Part shown: positions 1 through 8,543 of the stretch, in pieces
Position numbering within the stretch: position 1 is the first letter of the stretch
How the letters are laid out: every line of letters starts with the position of its first letter
From: Mucilaginibacter yixingensis
GTDB taxonomy: Bacteria > Bacteroidota > Bacteroidia > Sphingobacteriales > Sphingobacteriaceae
Reading direction: 5' to 3'
Assembly (NCBI RefSeq): GCF_041080815.1
Contig: NZ_CP160205.1
Span: 4,898,001 to 4,962,000 of the forward strand
Length of the DNA: 64,000 nucleotides
Program-made: the position numbers and the translations under genes
Notes under the pieces: generated by a model
What the model was told of the DNA's origin: nothing
Database searches by the model: none
Seen by the model: only the letters and a program-made list of their open reading frames with translations

Positions 1-81
1 CGTACAGCAGATATTGAGAAAACCCTGGTTTTAGGTGCTCATGGGCCTAAAGAGATTTTTGTGTTTCTGCTGGATGGGTAG
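1..81 (+). CDS. LUD-domain protein (LutC/YkgG-like), C-terminal fragment
   Basis: The first 26 codons are open and end at TAG (79-81). The peptide has the pattern TADIE..LVLGAHGPKEI.VFLLD, which resembles the closing strand of LUD-domain proteins of the LutC type. In that family these proteins act with LutA and LutB in L-lactate oxidation, or serve as uncharacterised stand-alone proteins. The 5' end lies outside the window, so length and start cannot be judged. The gene converges on the minus-strand lipoprotein gene whose stop lies 30 bases further on. The family call rests on a short but characteristic tail. Confidence 0.6.
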   Translation, partial: RTADIEKTLVLGAHGPKEIFVFLLDG

Positions 82-111
82 GTGAAACCAAGTGCAAGGA
101 GAAGCAACTCA

Positions 112-942
112 CTAATAATCAATAAACCACTGGTAGCCGTTTATTTTTTTATACTCAGAAGGAATTTTTGTGAGCACTTGTCTTTTATGCGGATCGATTT
201 CATCTCCATAATGATGAACGCGATAAAAGCGTTTCTTTAAAGTATCAGCAGGATAAATTAATTCAATGGTATCTATCTTATTACCATGCCACCTAAATTT
301 ATATAATGGAACTTCGCCGGAGTGACCATATTCAACACCTCGTATCAATTTCTCTTTAGGTGAAAAGGCAGGATTTACAAACTCTACTGGATCAGAAAAC
401 CCTCCTGAAGAATGATATAAGTAAACAACATTAACATCCCTGGCACAACATCCGGATGAAGGGTAATAGTTGTATACAAAATCGAGAAGTCCATCTCCAT
501 TTATATCTTTAACATGATAATCAGTAAACCCTAGTTTCTCTGTTTCCGCAGAGATTAACTGGTTAAAATGACTATCGACTTGCTCAAAAACATGAAGACA
601 TACGGTGTAGTGGTTAGGCTCATTATAAACCAAAAGATGATTCTTTACACCGTCAAATAAGTGGCCGTAACTTAAAATAATGGTACTATCAACAGCATCT
701 AAGCCGCGTCCTTTAAACGGAGTGCCAATATGTTTAGTTCCATACGCCAATATCTTCCGGATAATTGCAAGCTCCCGCAAACTGTCAGACATTTCTTCAT
801 TTTCTCCCTTCCGATGAAGGGAACCAACCGCTGCCTTATTTGCAATAGGCTCGGCACCTGCCTGTGTTTTTGTTACAGCTTGGTGTCTTGACTGTTGGCA
901 TGCAGCAGCCATAAAGAGCAAGATAAGGAATAGGCATTTCAT
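112..942 (-). CDS. Hypothetical lipoprotein with FG-GAP-like calcium motif
   Basis: The frame is open up to 1038, but the start is placed at the ATG ending at 942. From there the protein opens MKCLFLILLFMAAAC, a lipoprotein signal peptide with the lipobox Cys at residue 15. The upstream start would bury the signal and overlap polA. Mature length is about 260 residues. A DINGDGLLDF motif in the middle matches the Asp-rich loop of FG-GAP/VCBS repeats, and a CC pair follows. The rest is unrecognised. It lies 77 bases downstream of polA on the same strand and may be read from the same transcript. Probably anchored in an envelope membrane; function unknown. Confidence 0.7.
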   Translation of the reverse strand: MKCLFLILLFMAAACQQSRHQAVTKTQAGAEPIANKAAVGSLHRKGENEEMSDSLRELAIIRKILAYGTKHIGTPFKGRGLDAVDSTIILSYGHLFDGVKNHLLVYNEPNHYTVCLHVFEQVDSHFNQLISAETEKLGFTDYHVKDINGDGLLDFVYNYYPSSGCCARDVNVVYLYHSSGGFSDPVEFVNPAFSPKEKLIRGVEYGHSGEVPLYKFRWHGNKIDTIELIYPADTLKKRFYRVHHYGDEIDPHKRQVLTKIPSEYKKINGYQWFIDY

Positions 943-1019
943 CTGACAGCCAGCAAATTGATTAATTCTTGAAAAGCACGACCATTCATCAATCACTTGA
1001 TCCCCAAACAAGGTCCGCG

Positions 1020-3833
1020 TTAATGCGCTTCCAGCCAATTCACACCTGTTCCCATCTCTACCATAATTGGCACGGTGGTTTTAATGGCGTTCTTCATGTG
1101 ATGCTCAATAATCGGCTTTAGTTTATCTACCTCATGGTGCGGCACATCAAACACCAACTCATCATGTACCTGCATGGTCATGCGGGTATCCATTTTCTGG
1201 GCTTTTAGTTCGCGGTGGATGTTGATCATGGCTATTTTGATCATATCGGCTGCAGAACCCTGTATAGGTGCATTGATGGCATTTCGCTCGGCAAAGCCGC
1301 GTACGGTAGCATTGGCCGAGTTGATATCACGCAGATAACGGCGACGGCCCATTAGTGTGGTTACGTAGCCATTCTCGCGCGCAAAATTCATGGTATCGCT
1401 CATGTATTGCTTAATACCCGGGTACTGCGCAAAATATTGATCAATAATGTCGGCTGCTTCTTTACGCGGGATACCCAGGTTTTGCGATAGCCCGAAAGCC
1501 GATTGCCCGTAAATAATCCCGAAATTAACGGCTTTGGCATTGCGGCGCTGGGTACCGTCTACCTGATCGAGCGCTACGCCATACACGTTGGCTGCCGTGG
1601 CGGTGTGGATATCAAGGTTATTAGTAAACGCATCGCACATGTTCGGGTCTTTACTAATCTCGGCTATAATGCGCAGCTCAATCTGCGAGTAATCTGCCGA
1701 CAGAATGATATGATTTTCATCACGCGGGATAAATGCCTTCCTTACCTCGCGCCCGCGCTCTGTCCGGATCGGGATATTTTGCAAGTTTGGATTCACCGAA
1801 CTCAACCGACCAGTAGCCGCCACCGCCTGGTTGTAGGATGTATGCACACGACCGGTTTTGCTGTTAATCATCGTCGGCAAGGCATCTACATAGGTCGATT
1901 TCAGCTTCTGTAGCTGACGGAAATCCAGGATATCACGAACAATATCGCTCTTGTTGGCCAGGGCCAGCAACACGTCTTCGCCCGTCTGATATTGGCCGGT
2001 TTTTGTCTTTTTAGCTTTAGGATCAAGCAGTAGTTTTTCAAACAATACTTCCCCCAATTGTTTTGGCGAGGCAATATTGAACCGCACACCCGCTTTCTCA
2101 TATACGGTTTTCTCCAGGCGAATGATATCCGACTCCAGTTCGCGACTGTAGTCCTTCAATGCCTGCTCATCTATGCGTACCCCTTCAAATTCCATATCGG
2201 CCAGCACATAAACCAGCGGGTGTTCAATCTCATGAATCAGTTTTTCGGCCTCGGCTTCTTTTAGTTTGGGCTCAAATACCTGTTGTAGTTGCAGGGTAAC
2301 GTCAGCATCCTCGGCGGCATAGTCTTTTACCTTTTCTACCGGCACATCGCGCATGTTCAACTGATTCTTACCCTTCGGACCAATCAGCTCGGTAATACTC
2401 ACCGGCTTGTAGCCCAGGTAGTTCTCGCTCAGGATATCCATATTATGGCGGGTATCCGGATCGATGATATAGTGGGCCAGCATGGTGTCAAACAGCGCGC
2501 CCTGCACCTGCACGTTATACCATTTCAGTATCAGGATATCATATTTAATATTCTGGCCTGTCTTGGCAATAGCCGGGTTTTCCAACAATGGTTTAAACTC
2601 ATCCACAATAGCTTGCGCCTCCGTTTGATTTGCCGGGATAGGCACATACCAGCCCTCGCCTGCCTTGATGGAAAACGACATACCTACCAATTCGCAATCA
2701 TTGGCATCGGTACCGGTGGTTTCTGTATCAAAACAGATGGAGGTTTGTCTTTGCAGCAAGGCTATCAGTTCGGCACGTTTCTCAGGCGTTTCAAACAGGT
2801 GGTAGGTATGTTCGGTATTATTGATGTTCTTGCCTGCTTCAATTGGCGACTCAACAATATCCTTAATATCTACCGTCATGGTGGTGCGGCCCTCGGCAAC
2901 AGGGTTGCCAAACAAATCAGTCTGAATACCTACAGATTTAATCTCGGTTACGCTGAAATCATCACCAAACACACGGCGTCCCAGCGTACGGAACTCCAGC
3001 TCGGCAAACAACGGCTCCAGCAGGTCTTTACTAGGCGCACAGATCTCCAATCCCTCCTCATCCAGTTCAACCGGGGCATTGAGGTTGATGGTTGCCAGCC
3101 TTTTTGACAGCAGGCCCTGCTCGGCATACGTTTCCACGTTCTCGCGCTGCTTTCCTTTTAGCTCATGGCTATTGGCAATGATATTTTCTACCGAGCCATA
3201 TTGTTTAATGAGGGACTTGGCAGTTTTCTCGCCAATACCGGGGATGCCCGGAATATTATCAACCGCATCGCCCCAAAGACCCAGAATATCTATTACTTGT
3301 TCTACGCGTTCTACCTCCCATTTGGCCAGCACTTCTTTCACACCCAAAATCTCCATATCGTTACCCATGCGGGCCGGCTTATAGATAAAGATATTGTCTG
3401 AAACCAGCTGGGCAAAATCCTTATCAGGCGTCATACAATAAACCTGGTAACCTTGTTGCTCTGCCTTTTTGGCTAGGGTGCCAATAATGTCATCGGCCTC
3501 ATAACCATCACTGGTAATGAGCGGAATATTAAAACCGAGGATCAGTTTAAATACATAAGGGATGGCTTTAGACAAATCTTCAGGCATGGCCTCGCGGTGG
3601 GCTTTGTAGGCCTCAAACTCGGTATGGCGCTCAGTAGGTGCTTCGGTATCAAAAACTACCGCCATGTGGGTGGGTTTCTCTTTCTTCAACACATCCAGCA
3701 GGGTGTTGGTAAAACCCATCACGGCCGAGGTATTTAACCCGCCCGACGTAAAGCGCGGGGTTTTACTTAATGCAAAGTGTGCCCTGTAAATAAGAGCCAT
3801 GCCATCCAGCAGGAATAGTTTTTTAGCAGACAT
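1020..3833 (-). CDS. polA: DNA polymerase I
   Basis: Family A DNA polymerase for Okazaki fragment processing and repair synthesis. The 937 residues match the full three-domain form. Residues 1-300 are the 5'-3' exonuclease, with LLDGMALIYRAHFAL at the start and the helix-three-turn-helix PGIPGIGEKTAKSL near 195-210. A 3'-5' exonuclease begins near residue 365, with DTETTGTD, then KYDILILK and YAAEDAD, so the proofreading Asp/Glu residues are all present. The polymerase domain runs from about 560 to the end, with motif A DYSQIELR near 713, motif B RRNAKAVNFGIIYGQ, and motif C VHDELVFDV. The ATG at 3833 gives the canonical N-terminus. Identification is secure. Confidence 0.98.
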   Translation of the reverse strand: MSAKKLFLLDGMALIYRAHFALSKTPRFTSGGLNTSAVMGFTNTLLDVLKKEKPTHMAVVFDTEAPTERHTEFEAYKAHREAMPEDLSKAIPYVFKLILGFNIPLITSDGYEADDIIGTLAKKAEQQGYQVYCMTPDKDFAQLVSDNIFIYKPARMGNDMEILGVKEVLAKWEVERVEQVIDILGLWGDAVDNIPGIPGIGEKTAKSLIKQYGSVENIIANSHELKGKQRENVETYAEQGLLSKRLATINLNAPVELDEEGLEICAPSKDLLEPLFAELEFRTLGRRVFGDDFSVTEIKSVGIQTDLFGNPVAEGRTTMTVDIKDIVESPIEAGKNINNTEHTYHLFETPEKRAELIALLQRQTSICFDTETTGTDANDCELVGMSFSIKAGEGWYVPIPANQTEAQAIVDEFKPLLENPAIAKTGQNIKYDILILKWYNVQVQGALFDTMLAHYIIDPDTRHNMDILSENYLGYKPVSITELIGPKGKNQLNMRDVPVEKVKDYAAEDADVTLQLQQVFEPKLKEAEAEKLIHEIEHPLVYVLADMEFEGVRIDEQALKDYSRELESDIIRLEKTVYEKAGVRFNIASPKQLGEVLFEKLLLDPKAKKTKTGQYQTGEDVLLALANKSDIVRDILDFRQLQKLKSTYVDALPTMINSKTGRVHTSYNQAVAATGRLSSVNPNLQNIPIRTERGREVRKAFIPRDENHIILSADYSQIELRIIAEISKDPNMCDAFTNNLDIHTATAANVYGVALDQVDGTQRRNAKAVNFGIIYGQSAFGLSQNLGIPRKEAADIIDQYFAQYPGIKQYMSDTMNFARENGYVTTLMGRRRYLRDINSANATVRGFAERNAINAPIQGSAADMIKIAMINIHRELKAQKMDTRMTMQVHDELVFDVPHHEVDKLKPIIEHHMKNAIKTTVPIMVEMGTGVNWLEAH

Positions 3834-4235
3834 AATTTTTCTTTTTATTAACCCCGGCTTAGCCAGGATAATAACATGTTTAATTAGCAGGCCGCCCTAC
3901 GCAGCTCTGTATAATCTAATTCTTTATTCTACAAACATGTCATCCCTACGGGATTTTGGATTTTGAGCCCCAGGGGAGCGACCTGTTTGTAACAATCAGC
4001 CTATATAATAAATCAGCCCCATAGGGGGCGGTGTTATATGATTAGCTAATTGCTTAAGCTTATGAAAATCAAATACCCACTGAAATTCAGCACGTACTCA
4101 CAATAGTTTCATCTTTACCGCGTTTCTTTGCGGCGTATGCAATTTAGAGGATAAAGATCATCTAAAAAAATAAGATTACCGGCGTGCCCGTTTGGCCAGT
4201 TAAAAAAATTTGATATAATTTGTAGTTTATTGATT
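3834..4235. other. Intergenic region with one dispersed repeat
   Basis: This 402-base stretch lies between the divergent starts of polA and the secreted-protein gene. It contains no convincing gene. Its centre (about 3929-4034) is a copy of the GCCCC/GGGGC, GACCTGTTTGTA repeat listed separately. The rest is AT-rich. A weak AT-rich element precedes the plus-strand gene, but no clear minus-7 box was assigned for either gene. Confidence 0.6.
3929..4034. repeat. Dispersed repeat, GCCCC/GGGGC and GACCTGTTTGTA family, copy 1
   Basis: The left part reads TTCTACAAAC then GTCATCCCTACGGGAT. This is the reverse complement of a segment near 44699-44728 (ATCCCGTAGGGATGACCTG then TTTGTAGAA). The right part carries GACCTGTTTGTA followed after about 30 bases by GCCCCATAGGGGGCGG, matching the same-order modules near 44715-44770. 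Two separate copies with palindromic modules show a dispersed, structured repeat. No protein is encoded. Origin unknown. Confidence 0.7.
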
Positions 4236-5024
4236 ATGAAGACCCTGAAGTTACTCATCCCTTTTGTACTGTTTGCCGTTGCCGCCAAAGCGCAGCTGCC
4301 TGGCAATGACTTTTATGAACGTTACGTATTGCCGGTAAGCAGTCAGCAAGCACCTGCCGGTTACGGCCTCAGTGCAGCCAGCCCTATCACGGTAGGCGCC
4401 TACGCCGATCTGACCGATCAGGCCAAAGTAAACAGCCTGCTTAACCGCTTTTTTAATACCTTTTGGTGGAATGATAATGCCAAGGTTGAATACATTGATC
4501 ATACCACCAAAATGATCAACAGTGTTAACTACGAGATTTTCCGCGCCGTAAAACCGGGCACAAAAGATACTGTCAGCATTTATACTGATTTGTACAAAAC
4601 CGGTCCGATTTATGTACCGGAGGGCATGGTTGCTTATTCTAAAGAACGTTTGGCCGCACAGTTTGCGCCAGCCCTTCAACAGCTTAAAAGTTATGAGGCT
4701 GCTACCGATAAGTATGCCGATACTGCTGCCAAAAACACCTCATTCAGACTGATCTCCTTTTTGCAAAGCAATGTGGGCCTGGATTACCTGATGGACCAGG
4801 ATCTAATTGACCCCATTATGAGCAATTATGGCCTGGACATGGATTTTAAAGCCTGCCTGGTACGCTCTTACATTTTCCACAAGTTTGAGTATATCATGAC
4901 CGGGCAAGACAACGCCAAGGTAAAAGCCTTCAATGCCATGGTTGACGATTACATGGACATCACCAAAAAGCACGCAGAGCTGGCAACTAAAGATGTTACT
5001 GCGTTGATGGTGAAGAAGTCGTAA
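4236..5024 (+). CDS. Hypothetical secreted protein
   Basis: 262 residues beginning MKTLKLLIPFVLFAVAAKAQ, a signal peptidase I-type signal ending in AKA. A TTG two codons upstream could also open the frame, but the ATG at 4236 gives the cleaner signal peptide. The mature part is soluble and rich in Asp, Tyr and Lys, without transmembrane segments or recognisable motifs. It stands alone between two repeat-bearing intergenic regions. Probably periplasmic or outer-surface. I do not recognise the family. Confidence 0.75.
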   Translation: MKTLKLLIPFVLFAVAAKAQLPGNDFYERYVLPVSSQQAPAGYGLSAASPITVGAYADLTDQAKVNSLLNRFFNTFWWNDNAKVEYIDHTTKMINSVNYEIFRAVKPGTKDTVSIYTDLYKTGPIYVPEGMVAYSKERLAAQFAPALQQLKSYEAATDKYADTAAKNTSFRLISFLQSNVGLDYLMDQDLIDPIMSNYGLDMDFKACLVRSYIFHKFEYIMTGQDNAKVKAFNAMVDDYMDITKKHAELATKDVTALMVKKS

Positions 5025-5029
5025 TATAC

Positions 5030-5157
5030 CCCCATGTCATTTCGACCGCAGGGAGAAATCTTTTCGAAGACGCATTGCATCAGAACTATCGCATCGAAAA
5101 GATTTCTCAGTCGCGCCACGCGCATTCTTCCCTCCGCTTCTTCGAAATGACATGGGG
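5030..5157. repeat. Palindromic repeat with GTCAT ends, copy 1
   Basis: A long inverted repeat. The left arm CCCCATGTCATTTCGA is matched by the right arm TTCGAAATGACATGGGG. A second nested pair, GAGAAATCTTTTCGA and TCGAAAAGATTTCTC, lies inside. It sits between the convergent secreted-protein gene and tag and could fold as one large hairpin. Related elements occur at 14587, 25766, 37742, 41804 and 62265. Confidence 0.8.
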
Positions 5158-5166
5158 TGTTAGATA

Positions 5167-5739
5167 CTACTTAAAATCGCACCCATCAACATGATCGTTC
5201 ACCATGCCGGTAGCCTGCATGTGGGCGTAGCAAATAGTGGTGCCGAAAAACTTGAATCCGCGTTTTTTCATGTCTTTGCTAATGGCGTCTGATATGGCCG
5301 TGCTGGCCACCAGCCCGCCTGCCTGGGGATGATTAACGATTGGCTTACCATCGGGCATAAAACCATACAGGTAGGCATCAAACGAGTCGAAATCTTTTTG
5401 AATTTGCAGGAACAATTTAGCATTGGTAATCGCCGCCTGGATCTTCGCCCGGTTGCGGATAATGCCTGCATCATTCATTAATCGCTCCACATCGGTTTCA
5501 TCAAACGCAGCAATCTTCTCCGCATCAAAATTGGCAAAAGCCTTACGATAATTTTCCCGACGGCGCAGGATGGTGATCCAGCTCAGACCGGCTTGTGCAC
5601 CTTCTAATATCAGGAACTCAAAGAGCACCTTATCATCATGCACTTCTTTGCCCCATTCCTCATCATGATATTTCATATACAGCGGGTCGGAGCCGCACCA
5701 ACTGCAGCGTTTTTTGTTATCGGTAGGTTGATCTGGCAT
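5167..5739 (-). CDS. tag: DNA-3-methyladenine glycosylase I
   Basis: Base-excision glycosylase that removes 3-methyladenine from alkylated DNA. The 190 residues match the Tag family throughout. The N-terminal RCSWCGSDPLYMKYHDEEWG contains the Cys and His, and the C-terminal HMQATGMVNDHVDGC the other His and Cys, of the family's structural zinc site. The block EGAQAGLSWITILRRRENYRKAF is the characteristic helix-hairpin-helix entry. The ATG at 5739 gives a short N-terminal extension before the conserved Arg-Cys. It is a single-gene unit. A second 3-methyladenine glycosylase of the unrelated AlkA fold lies at 23709. Confidence 0.96.
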   Translation of the reverse strand: MPDQPTDNKKRCSWCGSDPLYMKYHDEEWGKEVHDDKVLFEFLILEGAQAGLSWITILRRRENYRKAFANFDAEKIAAFDETDVERLMNDAGIIRNRAKIQAAITNAKLFLQIQKDFDSFDAYLYGFMPDGKPIVNHPQAGGLVASTAISDAISKDMKKRGFKFFGTTICYAHMQATGMVNDHVDGCDFK

Positions 5740-5784
5740 GGGTAAATAATTTACACAATGCTAATAATTTTAGGATTAAATTAC

Positions 5785-5892
5785 AACCAGGATTTAACGA
5801 ATTTACAGGATCAATGAGATTGCTGACCTCAGTCCGATTCAGACGGACCTAAGAAAATCCTGTTCATCCTATAAATTCGTTAAATCCTGGTT
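5785..5892. repeat. Inverted repeat with TTAAATCCTGGTT arm
   Basis: The arms AACCAGGATTTAACGAATTT (from 5785) and AAATTCGTTAAATCCTGGTT (ending 5892) are exact reverse complements over 20 bases, with further imperfect pairing inside. Single-arm relatives occur at 11133-11170 and 33841-33880, so this is a dispersed non-coding family. It lies upstream of tag. Confidence 0.75.
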
Positions 5893-5925
5893 CAAAAAAA
5901 CGCCCCCGATCAATTCAAGGGCGTT
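5893..5925 (-). terminator. Rho-independent terminator of the MBL-fold hydrolase gene
   Basis: Read on the minus strand, AACGCCC and GGGCGTT arms (5899-5905 and 5919-5925) flank a 13-base loop, followed by a run of seven T. It lies 57 bases after the stop of the hydrolase gene, in the correct orientation. Confidence 0.7.
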
Positions 5926-5981
5926 CTTGGAAAAATATCACAGGGCAGCGATAACGTCTGACCCATATCTTTTATACAATT

Positions 5982-6659
5982 TTATATCTCGATAGTTTGA
6001 CCAACTTCTGGCAATTTGAGGTTGATACCAGCACTTTGGAATTTCTGCGCGGCCTCTTCTTTATCAATTTTAATTACCGGGAAGCTGTCATAATGCACAC
6101 CTACCACGTTTTTGCAGTTAAAGAAACCGGTTGATTTGATGGCATCATCCACACCCATGGTATAATTATCGCCGATAGGCAAAATGGCCCAGTCCAGATT
6201 TTCATCGGCCAGGAGTTTCATGTCGTAAGTCAGCGCGGTATCACCGGCAAAGTATACGTTCTGGCTGCCGGTGTAGACTACAAAACCAGCGGGGTTGCCG
6301 CCGTTAGAACCGTCAGGCAGTGTTGCAGAGTGAACGGCGTTTACCATTTTCACTTTGCCAAAATCAAATTTAAAGCTGCCGCCAATATTCATGCCGTGCA
6401 CGTTATCTACCCCTTGTTTGCCCAGCCAGCCGGCAATCTCGGCAATGCAGATCACTTTAGCGCCGCTGTTTTTAGCAACGGTTACCAGGTCGGCCACGTG
6501 GTCGCCATGACCGTGTGATACCAGGATGTAGTCTGGCTTCAGGCTATTTACATCCACGTCTTTAGCCAGCGGGTTGCCGGTAATAAATGGATCAAACAAC
6601 AATTTCTTTCCGTCAAACTCCAGTTCAACGCATGATTGTCCGTAATAGGTAAGTTTCAT
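5982..6659 (-). CDS. Metal-dependent hydrolase, UPF0173 (MBL fold)
   Basis: 225 residues of the metallo-beta-lactamase fold. The start MKLTYYGQSCVELEFDGKKLLFDPFI is typical of the UPF0173/YtkL group, and HGHGDHVADL is the metal-binding HxHxDH motif. Further ligands lie in AVHSAT and FAGDTALTYDM. There is no signal peptide, so it acts in the cytoplasm. The physiological substrate of this group is not established. It ends a run of same-strand genes (serine hydrolase, ybaB, this gene), but the 74-base gap after ybaB allows its own promoter. Confidence 0.93.
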   Translation of the reverse strand: MKLTYYGQSCVELEFDGKKLLFDPFITGNPLAKDVDVNSLKPDYILVSHGHGDHVADLVTVAKNSGAKVICIAEIAGWLGKQGVDNVHGMNIGGSFKFDFGKVKMVNAVHSATLPDGSNGGNPAGFVVYTGSQNVYFAGDTALTYDMKLLADENLDWAILPIGDNYTMGVDDAIKSTGFFNCKNVVGVHYDSFPVIKIDKEEAAQKFQSAGINLKLPEVGQTIEI

Positions 6660-6733
6660 GGTAGATTTTTTATGTGTGTTAAGCTATCTGTAAGCTTCAC
6701 AAAGGTGCAAAGCATCTTTATCAGTTACAACGC

Positions 6734-7048
6734 CTATTTACCAAAAAGGTTGCCCAAACCACCCATTCCGCCAAACATATCGCGAGTCATGGCAGCAGCT
6801 TCAGCCTGGCTTACATTTTCTGCCTGCTCCATGGCCTTGTTTACAGCCACGGCTAGCAATTCTTCCAGCTCTTCTTTATCGGCTTCTTTATAAAAATCTT
6901 CGTTGATGGTGATAGATTGTACCACCTTGTTGGCATTTGCGATAACGGTGATCAGGCCGCCTTCAGCCGAGCCGGACACGGTAATGTTATCCAGTCTTTT
7001 TTTCATCTCGCCAGCTTTCTGCTGGGCTTCCATTAATTTATCAAACAT
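6734..7048 (-). CDS. YbaB/EbfC family nucleoid-associated protein
   Basis: 104 residues, starting MFDKLMEAQQKAGEMKKRLD and continuing with a strand-rich core (ITVSGSAEGGLITVIANANK), as in EbfC. Family members are small DNA-binding dimers. The C-terminal FGGMGGLGNLFGK is the usual flexible Gly/Met tail. A strong Shine-Dalgarno, GAAAGGAG, lies 6 bases before the ATG, unusual in this window, and fixes the start. It follows the serine hydrolase stop by 28 bases and is probably co-transcribed with it. No dnaX or recR, its common partners elsewhere, lies nearby. Confidence 0.93.
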   Translation of the reverse strand: MFDKLMEAQQKAGEMKKRLDNITVSGSAEGGLITVIANANKVVQSITINEDFYKEADKEELEELLAVAVNKAMEQAENVSQAEAAAMTRDMFGGMGGLGNLFGK

Positions 7049-7076
7049 ATCAGCTCCTTTCTCCCGTTGGGGATTT

Positions 7077-8423
7077 TTAATGTTTTTTATGCGTCTTTTT
7101 CTTTTCGGCTACCTTATGATGAGCTGACTTGCTGGCTTTCTTAGCCACGTGCTTCTTTTCAGCCACCTTTTTCTTTACTACGGTTGGCTTCTTTTCAACC
7201 ACCTGGCGCCCTTGCGGCTGATCCTCCTCCTCTTCGCCTCCGCGACCGTAAGCACCCGCACGAACCACCGGCATACCGGTCATTTTAAATAAATCGTCCA
7301 GGTGCAGCAGGCTGCCGTTGGTCATATTGTCAAGCAATATAATTACCACATCGCGATGCATATCGCGCAAAAAGTTGTGGCGAAAACCATGCCACCAGCC
7401 TGTGTGGTAAACCACTTTCTGGTTAGGCGCTTCAAACAAATGCCAGCCATAACCATAGCCAAAGTGTCCGTTCTTAAGCGGCACCCGGTTGGTATAGGCA
7501 GAATCCTGGGTGGCGGCTTTAATCAGGCGACCGGCGCGCAGGGCACGGTCATATAAGAACAAGTCGCCTACGGTGCTGTAGATACCTTTATCGCCTACCG
7601 GGCCATCAAGATAATTTTGCGCTACCGAGTATTTCCAACTGTTACGATCGTGGCCCAATACGTTGGTCGGGATCTTATCATAAACCGCTTTTGAGTACAC
7701 CGCAGTGTGGCTCATGCCAGCCGGCTTAAATATATTTTGCTGCATGTATTGGGCATAAGGCATTTTGGCTGCCTTTTCAATAATAGAGCCCAGCACCATA
7801 AAGTTTGAGTTGTTATAATGATAACCTTTATCGGGCGCATTATAACGAGCCGGTTTGTATTGGGCCAGCAGATCCATCATTTGTTGATTGGTTACACCCT
7901 TCTTTTGATCGCGGTGTTCCTTCCGGAAAACATCATCAATAGCGTATACATAATTAGGCAGTCCTGACCGGTGCGTGAGCAGCATACGGATGGTAACACC
8001 ATGATACGGGAAGTTTGGATAATATTGCTGCACCGAATCATCCAAACGGAGTTTGCCGCGCTCCATCAACTGCAAAATGGCGGTAGACGTCATGGTTTTA
8101 CTGATAGATGCCAGCTCAAACTGAGAGTTGATATTGAGACTGTCCTGACGCGGGTAATTGGCCCAGCCGAAAGCGTTTTCGTAAACAATCTTTCCGTTTT
8201 TTGCTACCAGCACATTGCCGTTAAAACCAGCTGCAGTGTGCAGATGCTGCATAAAAGCATCAATCTGTTTATCAGCATGTTTGGGGTCATACTTCATAAA
8301 CTCGGTAGTATTAAATGGCTTTGAAGTATCAACAGGGTATTGGGCGTCGGTAGTTTTGGGTTTTTGAGCGCACGAGGCCAAAACTAGTAAGGCAGAAACA
8401 GCAGTAAGAACGTTCTTATTCAT
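7077..8423 (-). CDS. Serine hydrolase (class C beta-lactamase fold) lipoprotein with Lys/His-rich tail
   Basis: S12-type serine hydrolase of about 448 residues. The start at 8423 opens MNKNVLTAVSALLVLASC, a lipoprotein signal; an ATG three codons earlier is possible. The nucleophile motif is SISK (SxxK), the second motif is YNN in YHYNNSNF, and HTG stands in VVYHTGWWHG, so it looks active. Relatives include penicillin-binding carboxypeptidases and esterases; the substrate cannot be told. The last 60 or so residues form a separate tail: an acidic EEEEDQ patch, then a Lys/Ala/His-rich stretch with many KK pairs ending KKTHKKH. Envelope location is likely. Confidence 0.88.
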   Translation of the reverse strand: MNKNVLTAVSALLVLASCAQKPKTTDAQYPVDTSKPFNTTEFMKYDPKHADKQIDAFMQHLHTAAGFNGNVLVAKNGKIVYENAFGWANYPRQDSLNINSQFELASISKTMTSTAILQLMERGKLRLDDSVQQYYPNFPYHGVTIRMLLTHRSGLPNYVYAIDDVFRKEHRDQKKGVTNQQMMDLLAQYKPARYNAPDKGYHYNNSNFMVLGSIIEKAAKMPYAQYMQQNIFKPAGMSHTAVYSKAVYDKIPTNVLGHDRNSWKYSVAQNYLDGPVGDKGIYSTVGDLFLYDRALRAGRLIKAATQDSAYTNRVPLKNGHFGYGYGWHLFEAPNQKVVYHTGWWHGFRHNFLRDMHRDVVIILLDNMTNGSLLHLDDLFKMTGMPVVRAGAYGRGGEEEEDQPQGRQVVEKKPTVVKKKVAEKKHVAKKASKSAHHKVAEKKKTHKKH

Positions 8424-8543
8424 CAATATCATAAGCTATAAGGGTAGCAACAAATGGCAAAAATCAACAATTAAGCGAATGAACCACAGAAAAGTTTTAA
8501 ACAAATTTTTCTTTTAGTTAACGCTCATAGGGTATATTTAGGT

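Noticed and set aside
2289..3107. Long plus-strand open frame of 272 codons inside polA
   Set aside because: It is antisense to clearly conserved polymerase codons, has no start signal or domain, and shows composition expected from the complement of a real gene.
3934..3956. Idea that the repeat at 3929 is part of an insertion sequence end
   Set aside because: No transposase reading frame is in the gap, and the modules are palindromic rather than terminal inverted repeats of an IS.
4200..4235. ATATAATTTG as minus-7 box before the 4236 gene
   Set aside because: The spacing between TA and TTTG is three bases instead of two, and no minus-33 element was found; kept out of the feature list.
5893..5925. 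Hairpins as possible RNA genes
   Set aside because: All long hairpins seen have terminator or repeat features. No tRNA cloverleaf, tmRNA, 6S or RNase P pattern was recognised, although this was only a visual search.
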